Source: Salegentibacter flavus
GTDB lineage: Bacteria; Bacteroidota; Bacteroidia; Flavobacteriales; Flavobacteriaceae
Reading direction: 5' to 3'
DNA: 64,000 nucleotides
Assembly: GCF_900115145.1 (NCBI RefSeq)
Contig: NZ_FOVL01000004.1
Location: 113,790 to 177,789 of the forward strand
Shown: positions 25,915 to 34,076 of the stretch, one piece after another
Numbering within the stretch: the stretch's first letter is position 1
Layout of the letters: every line of letters begins with the position of its first letter
Made by a program: the position numbers and the translations under genes
Notes under the pieces: generated by a model
What the model was told of the DNA's origin: nothing
The model's database searches: none
The model's input: the letters and a program-made list of their open reading frames with translations, nothing else

Positions 25915-27618
25915 ATGAACAAGACCTGGTTCTGTCTGTTTTTGATGATTTTCGGATTAAGCACCGCCTTTTCTCAAAGTATTTCAAAAACCTGGCAACT
26001 GCAATCTGATGTGGATAGCACCCAACAATCGCTGTTTTCTCCAAACACCCTTTTGAATTTAGATGAAGGCAGGTTTCAAATCAGCGAAGAAAATTCAGAA
26101 GAAAACCTGGCGGAAGGAGATTATATCTACCAGAACAATTTGCTGATTATTTTCGCCAATAAGCCAAAGGATAGCATAATAAACTATCGTATATCCTCAC
26201 TTACAGACACCTCTATGGTGCTCTCAGATAGCCAAAGGGATTTTGTCTTTGCGGAAACCCTTAAAAGTACCGCAGAAATAATCCCTCCCGAGGCTGCCAA
26301 AAAAATGATCCCCAATCAGGGAATAAGTATCGACAGTGTAATTCGCGGTGCTGTTGGGATGTCCGTATTATTGCTTATAGCCTTCATATTTAGTACCAGG
26401 AGAAAAGCTATTAACTGGAAAACTGTAGGGATGGGCCTTGCCGCCCAGCTACTACTCGCTTTTGGGGTTTTACAGATACCCTTTATTCAAAGCATTTTTG
26501 AATTTGTAGGAAATATATTTGTGCTCATTCTGGATTTTACCGCAGCCGGTAGTGAATTTCTGCTTGGCGGAATGATGGATGTAGATAGTTTTGGATTTAT
26601 CTTCCTGTTCCAGGTATTGCCTACAATCATATTTTTTTCAGCATTGACTTCAGTACTTTTTTATCTTGGAGTAATACAGATTGTAGTTAAAGGCCTGGCC
26701 TGGGTACTTACTAAACTTATGGGCATTTCCGGAGCAGAGAGTTTGAGTGTTGCCGGGAATATTTTTCTGGGGCAAACGGAAGCTCCTTTAATGATCAAAG
26801 CCTATCTGGAGCGTATGACCCGCTCTGAGATCCTGCTGGTAATGGTTGGTGGAATGGCTACTGTGGCCGGGGGGGTGCTTGCTGCTTACATTGGTTTCCT
26901 TGGAGGGGATGACCCGGTCTTAAGGCTTCAGTTTGCTAAACACCTGCTCGCCGCCTCTGTAATGGCCGCCCCGGGCGCCATCGTAGTGTCGAAAATCCTT
27001 TATCCGCAACTGGAACCCATCAATGAAAATGTAGAGGTTTCGTCAGATAAAATAGGCTCCAATATCCTGGATGCCATCGCCAACGGTACTACCGAGGGGT
27101 TAAAACTCGCCGCGAATGTAGGTGCTATGCTCCTGGTTTTTATCGCTTTTATCGCGATGATAAATTACGTGCTTAACTATACAGGAAATCTAACCGGGCT
27201 AAACGCCATTTTAGCCGAAAATACTCCCTACAGAGGTTTTTCCCTGGAATCTATCCTGGGAATAATCTTCGCCCCCCTTATGTGGATAATCGGGGTGGCA
27301 AAAGAAGATATGATGCTGATGGGGCAGCTCCTGGGAATAAAACTGGCCGCAAGTGAATTTGTAGGTTACGTGCAACTTGCAGAACTTAAAAACCCTGCGA
27401 ATGCGCTTAGTCTTACCTACGAGAAATCGGTGATTATGGCTACTTATATGCTTTGTGGATTCGCGAATTTTGCTTCTATCGGAATCCAGATTGGCGGAAT
27501 TGGCTCCCTTGCACCGGGACAGCGAAAAACCCTTTCGGAATTCGGGATGAAAGCCCTTATTGGCGGGACCCTGGCTTCTTTACTTTCAGCTACAATTGCC
27601 GGAATGATCTTAGGTTAA
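25915..27618 (+). CDS. Concentrative nucleoside transporter (CNT/NupC family) with N-terminal extracytoplasmic domain
   Basis: A 567-residue nucleoside:cation symporter. The CNT core occupies about 140-567, with VFQVLPTIIFFSALTSVLFYLG, SLSVAGNIFLGQTEAPLMIK (substrate site G-Q-T-E), GGMATVAGGVLAAYIGFL, and CGFANFASIGIQIGGIGSLAP. Residues 1-22 are a signal peptide, and about 23-125 form an extra beta-rich domain (TWQLQSD...EGRFQIS..GDYIYQNNLLIIF...YRISSLTDTSMVLSDSQRDF) that resembles lipocalin-like small domains of Bacteroidota and is absent from classical NupC. The gene lies 94 bases before thyA, which fits thymidine or other pyrimidine nucleoside salvage. Confidence 0.9.
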   Translation: MNKTWFCLFLMIFGLSTAFSQSISKTWQLQSDVDSTQQSLFSPNTLLNLDEGRFQISEENSEENLAEGDYIYQNNLLIIFANKPKDSIINYRISSLTDTSMVLSDSQRDFVFAETLKSTAEIIPPEAAKKMIPNQGISIDSVIRGAVGMSVLLLIAFIFSTRRKAINWKTVGMGLAAQLLLAFGVLQIPFIQSIFEFVGNIFVLILDFTAAGSEFLLGGMMDVDSFGFIFLFQVLPTIIFFSALTSVLFYLGVIQIVVKGLAWVLTKLMGISGAESLSVAGNIFLGQTEAPLMIKAYLERMTRSEILLVMVGGMATVAGGVLAAYIGFLGGDDPVLRLQFAKHLLAASVMAAPGAIVVSKILYPQLEPINENVEVSSDKIGSNILDAIANGTTEGLKLAANVGAMLLVFIAFIAMINYVLNYTGNLTGLNAILAENTPYRGFSLESILGIIFAPLMWIIGVAKEDMMLMGQLLGIKLAASEFVGYVQLAELKNPANALSLTYEKSVIMATYMLCGFANFASIGIQIGGIGSLAPGQRKTLSEFGMKALIGGTLASLLSATIAGMILG

Positions 27619-27712
27619 CAACCTGGGGATAAAATAGTGCCGAAGTAAAGCTGAAAATAAATGTGGTTTGCTATTTTAGCTGAAGTATTCTTTTTACTTC
27701 AGAAATAGCAAC

Positions 27713-28537
27713 ATGAAACAATATCACGATCTTCTAAATCACATCCTGGAAAACGGAACCGACAAAGGTGACCGCACAGGTACCGGCACCCGAAGCGTCT
27801 TTGGTTACCAGATGCGCTTTGACCTAAGCGAAGGTTTCCCCATGGTTACCACCAAAAAACTCCATCTGAAATCTATTATCTACGAACTGCTCTGGTTCCT
27901 TAAAGGAGATACCAATGTGAAATATCTCCAGGAAAATGGGGTACGCATCTGGAATGAATGGGCCGATAAGAATGGAGATCTTGGCCCGGTATACGGCCAT
28001 CAATGGAGAAACTGGAACAGCGAAGACATAGACCAGATCAAAGAGATCGTTGAAACCCTGAAAAAAAATCCGAACAGCCGCCGGATGCTGGTTTCGGCCT
28101 GGAATCCTTCGGTTTTGCCGGACACTTCCAAGTCTTTTTCAGAAAATGTAGCAAACGGCAAGGCAGCCCTTCCCCCCTGCCACGCCTTTTTCCAGTTTTA
28201 TGTGGCCGATGGAAAATTATCCCTTCAACTTTACCAACGTAGTGCCGATGTCTTTCTGGGAGTGCCCTTTAACATCGCTTCCTACGCCCTGCTTACCCTC
28301 ATGATGGCACAGGTATGTGGGTATGAACCGGGAGATTTTATCCATACCTTTGGCGATGTTCATATCTATAATAACCATATGGATCAGGTTAAACTCCAAT
28401 TGAGCCGGGATCCTCGCCCTCTTCCTCAAATGAAGCTCAACAAGAAAGTAACCGATATTTTTGGATTTGATTTCGAAGATTTTATCTTAGAAAATTATAA
28501 TCCCCACCCAGGAATTAAAGCTCCTGTGGCAGTTTAA
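27713..28537 (+). CDS. thyA: Thymidylate synthase
   Basis: Makes dTMP from dUMP and methylene-tetrahydrofolate. The 274-residue protein has all ThyA landmarks: [13 protein letters not shown] at the N terminus, [19 protein letters not shown]-like [20 protein letters not shown], the nucleophile C156 in [31 protein letters not shown], and the end [11 protein letters not shown]. Dihydrofolate reductase, which recycles the folate product, is encoded 5 kb away on the same strand. Confidence 0.98.
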   Translation: MKQYHDLLNHILENGTDKGDRTGTGTRSVFGYQMRFDLSEGFPMVTTKKLHLKSIIYELLWFLKGDTNVKYLQENGVRIWNEWADKNGDLGPVYGHQWRNWNSEDIDQIKEIVETLKKNPNSRRMLVSAWNPSVLPDTSKSFSENVANGKAALPPCHAFFQFYVADGKLSLQLYQRSADVFLGVPFNIASYALLTLMMAQVCGYEPGDFIHTFGDVHIYNNHMDQVKLQLSRDPRPLPQMKLNKKVTDIFGFDFEDFILENYNPHPGIKAPVAV

Positions 28538-28564
28538 AATGAATTAAAAATTTAAAAAATTGTA

Positions 28565-28972
28565 ATGAAGAATCTATTTGTAATCGCTTTGTTTTTTGTG
28601 ACAGGTTTTGGTTTCGCCCAGGAAACTTCGGTAGAAGGTAATACGGTAACCTCAAAACAAACCGCCCCTGTTTGGCCTGGTTGTGAAGATGAGTCCGATA
28701 AAAAATCCTGCTTCAACATGAATCTCATGACTCATGTGAAAGAAAATTATAAGTACCCTAAAAATGATGAAGGTGAATATCTACGCGGAAAAGTAACCAT
28801 AAAAATGGAAGTGAACGAAGAAGGAATTGTGGTGATAAAATCGGTGGAAGGAGACAATCCAAAGGTCAATGCTGCCGCAACCGAAATGATCGAAAAAATG
28901 CCAAAGATGCAACCCGGCACTCTGGACGGGAAACCTTCAGCAATAAGTTATACTATTCCTTTAAACTTATAA
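28565..28972 (+). CDS. Secreted TonB C-terminal-domain protein (small)
   Basis: A 135-residue protein made of a signal peptide (1-18, ending FGFAQ) and one TonB-C-like domain: VWPGCEDESDKKSCF, VKENYKYPKNDEGEYLRGKVTIKMEVNEEG, then MPKMQPGTLDGKPSAISYTIPLNL. In Bacteroidota this wording is that of TonB C-terminal domains (energy transduction to outer-membrane receptors), but the membrane anchor and Pro-rich spacer of a true TonB are missing, so it cannot be a working transducer by itself. Two cysteines may form a disulfide. It is paired with a two-domain relative 6 bases downstream. Confidence 0.78.
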   Translation: MKNLFVIALFFVTGFGFAQETSVEGNTVTSKQTAPVWPGCEDESDKKSCFNMNLMTHVKENYKYPKNDEGEYLRGKVTIKMEVNEEGIVVIKSVEGDNPKVNAAATEMIEKMPKMQPGTLDGKPSAISYTIPLNL

Positions 28973-28978
28973 AAGCAC

Positions 28979-29725
28979 ATGAAATACTTTGCAATTTTAT
29001 TCCTGATGCTTGTTTTCCCTACAGCTAATTCACAGGAAAGCAAGGCATCAGGTAAAATTGTGCCTTTTAAACTCGTAGAACAGCCTCCGGTTTTTGAGGG
29101 CTGTGAAGATGAAGACCGCGACTGCACCCTTCAAAAAATCACCAACTTCTTTGTTATGGAATTTAACCGGAAAGTTCTTCCGGATAACTTAGAAGAAACC
29201 GATCTTGCAATTAAGATCATCCTTGATGAAGCCGGTGCTCTCACCTGGCAAAGGATTGCAACAGATTCTCCGGAAGTGGAAGCAGAAGCTATCCGCAGCT
29301 TAAAAGTACTACCAACATTAACTCCAGCTATGCACAACGGAACCGAAGTAGGAGTTATAATAGATTTCGCAGTTAAATTAGGCTATGGAGACCTTGCTGA
29401 CTCCCAGGTGGACACCCCACCCTTCCCTGATGAATGTAAAAGTTCAGAAGTAAAGAAGGAATGTCTTTCCAAATTTATTCAGAGTTTTGTAAATAAAAAT
29501 GTTGAAATACCTAAAGTGAAAAAAGGGGGGCATTTTGCCGAACTATCTTTCGTGATTGATGCTGAAGGGAAAGTCGCAGAGATTAAAGTAACAGGAGAAA
29601 CTGAAAAATTAAACCGGGCTCTATTAACCGTAATTAAAAAACTTCCCCAAATACATCCGGCTACAAAAAATGGGCAGAAGGTACCCTACCCTCTTCGATT
29701 ACCAATTTATATAGAGAAGCGCTAA
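28979..29725 (+). CDS. Secreted protein with two TonB C-terminal-like domains
   Basis: 248 residues: signal peptide (1-18, ending TANSQ), then two copies of the same fold as the preceding protein, at about 35-130 and 140-245. Each copy opens with a Pro-Cys element (PVFEGCEDEDRDC and PPFPDECKSSEVKKEC) and closes with a P-x-L-x-P-A-x-x-N-G segment (LPTLTPAMHNGTEV and LPQIHPATKNGQKVPY). It lacks a membrane anchor. It shares an operon with the single-domain protein 6 bases upstream and likely arose from it by duplication. Role unknown; binding to TonB-dependent receptors or Ton components is a guess. Confidence 0.7.
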   Translation: MKYFAILFLMLVFPTANSQESKASGKIVPFKLVEQPPVFEGCEDEDRDCTLQKITNFFVMEFNRKVLPDNLEETDLAIKIILDEAGALTWQRIATDSPEVEAEAIRSLKVLPTLTPAMHNGTEVGVIIDFAVKLGYGDLADSQVDTPPFPDECKSSEVKKECLSKFIQSFVNKNVEIPKVKKGGHFAELSFVIDAEGKVAEIKVTGETEKLNRALLTVIKKLPQIHPATKNGQKVPYPLRLPIYIEKR

Positions 29726-29777
29726 CACTTTAACTTCGCGTTAACCTGGTTTAAGTCTTATCCTATTCAAAATTCAT

Positions 29778-29785
29778 TAAATTTG
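29778..29785 (+). promoter_or_regulatory. -7 box (TAAATTTG) for egtBD
   Basis: A perfect TAnnTTTG, 31 bases before the egtB ATG. The -33 region around 29748-29753 (TGGTTT) is a weak match. Its position in the gap after the TonB-like genes suggests that egtB-egtD has its own promoter. Confidence 0.5.
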
Positions 29786-29815
29786 AGAGAAAACCATTAG
29801 CTTTTTCTCAGTTTT

Positions 29816-30979
29816 ATGCAATCACAACAGGAATTAATATCTTTTTTTAACGAAACCAGGGCCAGGTCTGAACTCATTTGTTCATTCCTGGAAACTGAAG
29901 ACTATGTCGTGCAACCTATCGTTGATGTTTCCCCACCAAAGTGGCATCTGGGACATACCACATGGTTCTTCGAAGAATTTGTGCTCAAACCGCATAAACC
30001 GGGCTATAAACTATTCGATGAAAATTCAGCCTATGTCTTTAATTCCTACTATGAGAGCGTTGGGGAAAAGGTAATTCGCACCAACCGCGGAAACCTGTCA
30101 AGGCCTACGGTAGCCTGGGTTTACGATTACCGCACCTATGTCTCAAAAGCCCTTCAGGAACTTATGAAATCTGAAGAGCTTTCAGAAGAAATCCTGGAAC
30201 TCATAGAAATTGGCTGTCATCACGAAAAACAACACCAGGAACTGCTCTATACCGATATAAAATACATCCTGGGAAACAATCCGCTTTTTCCAAAATACAA
30301 CGATCAATTCAAAGAAAATCCCATCGAGGACTTCAAAGCAGAGTGGATAAAATTATCTGAAGGACTTTACGAAATTGGCCATAACACCAATGATTTTTGT
30401 TATGACAACGAGCTGGGGCAACACAAAGTGTTTCTTGATGATTTCGTGATCTCCAGTAAACTTCTTACCAATGCCGAGTACCTGGAATTTATGGAATCAG
30501 GTGGTTACAATGATGTATTGTTATGGCACGCCGAAGGCTGGGATTGGATAAACAACAACAAAATCAATTCTCCTTTGTACTGGCATAAAATAGAAGGCGA
30601 ATGGCACAGTTACGGGCTGAATGGTCTGCACCCGGTAATCCCCGAAGCGCCTGTAACACATATTTCCTATTTTGAGGCTTTTGCCTATGCCCAGTGGAGA
30701 GGTTTGCGCCTTCCAACGGAATTTGAATGGGAAGCGGCCAACGAGTATTTTAAGTGGGGAAGCCGCTGGGAGTGGACTGAAAGTGCTTATTCTCCATATC
30801 CTGGTTACACCAAAGCTCCAGGCGCCCTGGGCGAATACAACGGAAAATTTATGGTTAACCAAAAGGTGTTGAGAGGCGGCTCGGTAGCCACTTCAAAAAA
30901 CCATACCCGCCCCACCTACCGAAACTTTTTCCATCCCCAGCTTAGATGGCAATTCACCGGCTTAAGATTAGCAAAATAA
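29816..30979 (+). CDS. egtB: Ergothioneine biosynthesis sulfoxide synthase EgtB
   Basis: Non-heme iron enzyme joining a thiol (gamma-glutamylcysteine or cysteine) to the imidazole of trimethylhistidine. 387 residues. DinB-like N-terminal domain with the iron ligands in WHLGHTTWFFEEF and IGCHHEKQHQELLYTD (H-x-x-x-H pattern), then a formylglycine-generating-enzyme-like domain from about residue 175: EIGHNTNDFCYDNELGQHKVFLDDF, GLRLPTEFEWEAA, LRGGSVATSKNHTRPTYRNFF and RWQFTGLRLAK at the very end. Slightly shorter than actinobacterial EgtB. egtD follows after 14 bases. Confidence 0.95.
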   Translation: MQSQQELISFFNETRARSELICSFLETEDYVVQPIVDVSPPKWHLGHTTWFFEEFVLKPHKPGYKLFDENSAYVFNSYYESVGEKVIRTNRGNLSRPTVAWVYDYRTYVSKALQELMKSEELSEEILELIEIGCHHEKQHQELLYTDIKYILGNNPLFPKYNDQFKENPIEDFKAEWIKLSEGLYEIGHNTNDFCYDNELGQHKVFLDDFVISSKLLTNAEYLEFMESGGYNDVLLWHAEGWDWINNNKINSPLYWHKIEGEWHSYGLNGLHPVIPEAPVTHISYFEAFAYAQWRGLRLPTEFEWEAANEYFKWGSRWEWTESAYSPYPGYTKAPGALGEYNGKFMVNQKVLRGGSVATSKNHTRPTYRNFFHPQLRWQFTGLRLAK

Positions 30980-30993
30980 CCACCAGAGAAAAT

Positions 30994-31962
30994 ATGAAAT
31001 CCATACCTACTACCGGTTTTAAAACTGCATTTGAAGAAGATGTTTATAAGGGACTTACCAGCTATCCAAAATATTTGCTTTCCAAGTATATCTACGATGA
31101 AAAAGGCGACAAGCTTTTTCAGCAAATTATGGATATGCCGGAGTATTACCTCACCAATTGCGAAATGGGTATTCTTCAGGAATATACCGCCCAAATAGCC
31201 GACTCTTTTACTGCCACAGGCGGCTTCGATCTTATCGAACTAGGTGCAGGCGACGGGAAAAAGACCAAAGTGCTCCTTAAGCATTTAAATGAGCAGAATT
31301 ATGAGTTCACTTATCTCCCTATTGATATCAGCGAGCACGTTTTGAAGGTTCTGGAGGCTTCAGTAAAAAAAGAAATGCCAGGAATAGACATAAAACCTCA
31401 GCAGGGTACTTATTTCAAGACACTGGAAAACCTCGCAGATTTCAGCAAGAGAAAAAAAGTGATTCTGGTATTAGGTTCCAACATCGGTAATCTATTGCAC
31501 GAAAACGCGATTGAATTTCTGCGGAATATTCAGCAGGCGATGGCGCCGGAAGATATGTTATTTATGGGTTTTGATCAGAAAAAGAATCCACAGAAGATCC
31601 TAGATGCCTATAACGATCCGCACGGAATTACCGAGGCCTTCAACAAAAATTTGCTGGTTAGGATTAATTATGAATTAGGCGGAAATTTTAACCCTGATAC
31701 CTTTAAACACTGGGAAACTTACGACCCCGAAACCGGAACGGCAAAAAGCTTCCTTGTGAGCAAACTGGATCAGGAAGTTTTCATTGAAGCCTTTAATTTA
31801 AAAGTGCATTTTGATGCCTGGGAAAGCATTCACACCGAAATCTCCCAGAAATACGATGAAAAGATAGTCGAATGGCTGGCAGGGGAAGCAGGTTTAAAGA
31901 TCGAAACCCGCTTCGCAGATTCCGAAGATTGTTTCCGAAACTATATTTTCAGAAAGCTATAA
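30994..31962 (+). CDS. egtD: L-histidine N-alpha-methyltransferase EgtD
   Basis: Uses three SAM to convert histidine to trimethylhistidine (hercynine), the first step of ergothioneine synthesis. From ATG 30994 the protein is 322 residues and opens KSIPTTGFKTAFEEDVYKGL, the EgtD N-terminal pattern; an earlier in-frame start would overlap egtB. Motifs: KYLLSKYIYDEKGDKLFQQI, MPEYYLTNCEM, SAM loop ELGAGDGKKTKVLL, YLPIDIS, VLGSNIGNLLHE, and IHTEISQKY at the C terminus. It is convergent with a PLP enzyme gene only 4 bases away. Confidence 0.95.
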   Translation: MKSIPTTGFKTAFEEDVYKGLTSYPKYLLSKYIYDEKGDKLFQQIMDMPEYYLTNCEMGILQEYTAQIADSFTATGGFDLIELGAGDGKKTKVLLKHLNEQNYEFTYLPIDISEHVLKVLEASVKKEMPGIDIKPQQGTYFKTLENLADFSKRKKVILVLGSNIGNLLHENAIEFLRNIQQAMAPEDMLFMGFDQKKNPQKILDAYNDPHGITEAFNKNLLVRINYELGGNFNPDTFKHWETYDPETGTAKSFLVSKLDQEVFIEAFNLKVHFDAWESIHTEISQKYDEKIVEWLAGEAGLKIETRFADSEDCFRNYIFRKL

Positions 31963-31966
31963 ATTC

Positions 31967-33052
31967 TCAACCGGCAAATTTCTTAAGTTGTTTTATAAGA
32001 AAATCTACTTCCTTCTCGGTATTGAAATAGTGAAAACTAATCCTTATCCCATCCCCTCTTCTGGAAGTGATAATATTCTGGCTGCGCAAAGAATTATATA
32101 ACTTTTCATCCCCTTTTATATTGAAAATTGAGGAATGTTGCTCGCGTTTAATCACGGCTTCTTCCAGCAAACCAAGTTCTTCGAAAGCAGCTTTTGATTT
32201 TTCCAGTAGTTTCTGCAGTTGGTTTTCTATCTCCTTCAGCCCCATGGTTTTTAATAATTCCAGCGCAACCTTCAGGCTTCCGAAATTCAGGGTATCTAAA
32301 TGCCCGGGCTCAAATTTTCCAATAAAATTGCCTTCCCTTTCCTTGTATTTTCCCTGCAGGGAACCAAAACCAAGTGCTTTTGGGGAGACTTTCCCCTGGA
32401 TGCTCTCATTAAAAAGCATAAAACCATTACCGTAGCCCGCATTAAGCCATTTATAGGAGCTGCAGATCAAAACATCCAGGCCTGAAGCTTCAAAATCAAA
32501 TTCCTCCGTACCGCAATATTGGGTGCCATCAGCGATAAAAATGGTATCGGGGTAATTTTCCTTCAGTTCCTTAAAAAAATCAATACTCAGTTTGATCCCG
32601 TTTAGGTACTGCACAATGCTAAAGGCAAAAAAGTCGGGTTGCTCTTTTTTGAAAGCTTCAGCAATATTCTGCTCAAGGTTTTCATCAATTTCAGCATAAC
32701 TCACTTCAAAATTTCGGGATTCTACTGCCCAGTTTATCGAGGGATAATCCTGTTTCAGCAATAAGGCTTTTTGAGGTTTTTCCAAACCTTCCAAAAGCGT
32801 ATTAAATCCGAAAGAAAAATTAGGCACCAAAGCCACCTGATTCGCAGGGCAATTAAAAAAACTGCCCACGCTTTCTCTCACCTCTGTAAGAAGTTCTCCC
32901 ATTTTCTCCTTTAACACTCCCGCTTTTATAAGAAAATCCAGGTCATGATCCTGCCTGAATTCCCATACTTTTTCCGGAAGCAAGCCCGAAGCCGCCGTAT
33001 TGAGGTAAGTATATTGCTCTAAAACCGGGAAACCTTTTCTAAATTTATCCAT
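31967..33052 (-). CDS. Class V aminotransferase-fold PLP enzyme; candidate ergothioneine C-S lyase (EgtE-like)
   Basis: A 361-residue PLP enzyme of the cysteine desulfurase/kynureninase fold. It begins with YLNTAASGLLPEKV (substrate-gate segment), has IADGTQYCGTEEFDF with the PLP-ring Asp D175 and Q178, and CSSYKWLNAGYG with the Schiff-base lysine K201. It lacks a recognised desulfurase active-site Cys loop. It ends 4 bases from the egtD stop on the opposite strand. EgtE enzymes that split hercynyl-cysteine sulfoxide belong to this fold, so EgtE activity is a reasonable inference from the neighbours, not shown by sequence. Another C-S lyase or desulfurase is possible. Confidence 0.82.
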   Translation of the reverse strand: MDKFRKGFPVLEQYTYLNTAASGLLPEKVWEFRQDHDLDFLIKAGVLKEKMGELLTEVRESVGSFFNCPANQVALVPNFSFGFNTLLEGLEKPQKALLLKQDYPSINWAVESRNFEVSYAEIDENLEQNIAEAFKKEQPDFFAFSIVQYLNGIKLSIDFFKELKENYPDTIFIADGTQYCGTEEFDFEASGLDVLICSSYKWLNAGYGNGFMLFNESIQGKVSPKALGFGSLQGKYKEREGNFIGKFEPGHLDTLNFGSLKVALELLKTMGLKEIENQLQKLLEKSKAAFEELGLLEEAVIKREQHSSIFNIKGDEKLYNSLRSQNIITSRRGDGIRISFHYFNTEKEVDFLIKQLKKFAG

Positions 33053-33081
33053 AAGCAGTGGTTAATTATTGCTAAAACCTG

Positions 33082-33089
33082 TAAATTTG
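33082..33089 (+). promoter_or_regulatory. -7 box (TAAATTTG) for the 2TM-folA cluster
   Basis: A perfect TAnnTTTG, 22 bases before the ATG of the 2TM-domain gene, in the divergent gap with the PLP enzyme gene. No clear TTG at 17-23 bases upstream. Confidence 0.4.
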
Positions 33090-33110
33090 ATTAGACACTA
33101 AAGTACTATT

Positions 33111-33590
33111 ATGTTTTCTAAAAAGAAAAACCCTTCGAAACTCGATGCCGAGCAGCGTGAACTCTATGATAATGCCCGCCATAGAACACTCCAAAAAAGA
33201 CATCTTTTCCAGCATTTTGTGATATTCCTTATAGGCGCTACTTTTTTAATTGTACTTAATGTGGTCATTGGCTACAAAGAAGAGTTTAAATTGCTGGGCT
33301 ACGACTGGTTTGTTACTGTTATTTTGGTTTGGGGTTTCCTCTTTTTTATTCATCTCATTAATGTTTTTGTTATCAACAGTTTTATGGGCAAGGCCTGGAA
33401 GAATCGGCAGATGGAACGCCTGGTAAGCAAACAACAGGAAAAGATTGCCGAAATGCAGAAACAGGTGGAAAAAGATTATCCCTTGCCGGAGCATCAAAAA
33501 ACAAAACCGGTTGAAAAACCAAAAGAAATAAAACCCGGTCCTGAAAAATCAATTGATCCGGATGATTTTGACCAACCTTACAATACCTGA
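33111..33590 (+). CDS. 2TM-domain membrane protein
   Basis: A 159-residue protein. A basic N-terminal stretch (FSKKKNPSKLDAEQRELYDNARHRTLQKR) precedes two membrane helices at about 35-52 and 64-86, with the pair LFQHFVIFLIGATFLIVLNVV and WFVTVILVWGFLFFIHLINVFV typical of the 2TM domain found in Bacteroidota (also attached to LytTR-type histidine kinases). Then comes a charged helix WKNRQMERLVSKQQEKIAEMQKQ, possibly coiled-coil, and a Pro/Lys-rich tail. Function unknown. It precedes folA by 3 bases in one operon. Confidence 0.8.
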   Translation: MFSKKKNPSKLDAEQRELYDNARHRTLQKRHLFQHFVIFLIGATFLIVLNVVIGYKEEFKLLGYDWFVTVILVWGFLFFIHLINVFVINSFMGKAWKNRQMERLVSKQQEKIAEMQKQVEKDYPLPEHQKTKPVEKPKEIKPGPEKSIDPDDFDQPYNT

Positions 33591-33593
33591 AAT

Positions 33594-34076
33594 ATGCTCA
33601 CGATGATTGCGGCAGCAGCCGAAAATAATGCCCTGGGAAAGGAAAACGATCTGGTTTGGCATCTTCCCGATGATTTCAAGCGCTTTAAAAAACTTACCAC
33701 GGGCCATCATATTATCATGGGAAGAAAGACCTTTGAATCTTTTCCGCAAGCTTTACCCAACCGCACTCACATTATCATTACCCGTAACAAAGATTATAAA
33801 GCTAAAGGAGCCGTAGTGGTTCATTCCCTTGAAAGAGCCTTAGAAATAGCTAAGGATGATCCACAGCCATTTATTATTGGTGGGGGTGAGATATATAAAC
33901 AGGCACTTCCCTATTCTGAGAAAATTGAACTCACCAGGGTGCACTCTGAATTTGAAGCTGACACCTTTTTTCCCAAGATTGACAATACTAATTGGGAACT
34001 GGTTAATGAAGAATTTCATCCTACCGACGAAAAGCATAAATATGCCTTTACTTACTTAACTTATGAGCGTCGCTAA
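33594..34076 (+). CDS. folA: Dihydrofolate reductase
   Basis: Reduces dihydrofolate with NADPH, closing the ThyA folate cycle. The 160-residue protein starts LTMIAAAAENNALGKENDLVWHLPDDFKRFK, the DHFR N-terminal pattern with the W-H-L-P-x-D substrate site (acidic Asp in PDDF), then HIIMGRKTFESF, IITRN, FIIGGGEIYKQALP and the closing strand FTYLTYER. Start and length are standard. The next gene begins 14 bases before its stop, so translation is coupled. Confidence 0.97.
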   Translation: MLTMIAAAAENNALGKENDLVWHLPDDFKRFKKLTTGHHIIMGRKTFESFPQALPNRTHIIITRNKDYKAKGAVVVHSLERALEIAKDDPQPFIIGGGEIYKQALPYSEKIELTRVHSEFEADTFFPKIDNTNWELVNEEFHPTDEKHKYAFTYLTYERR

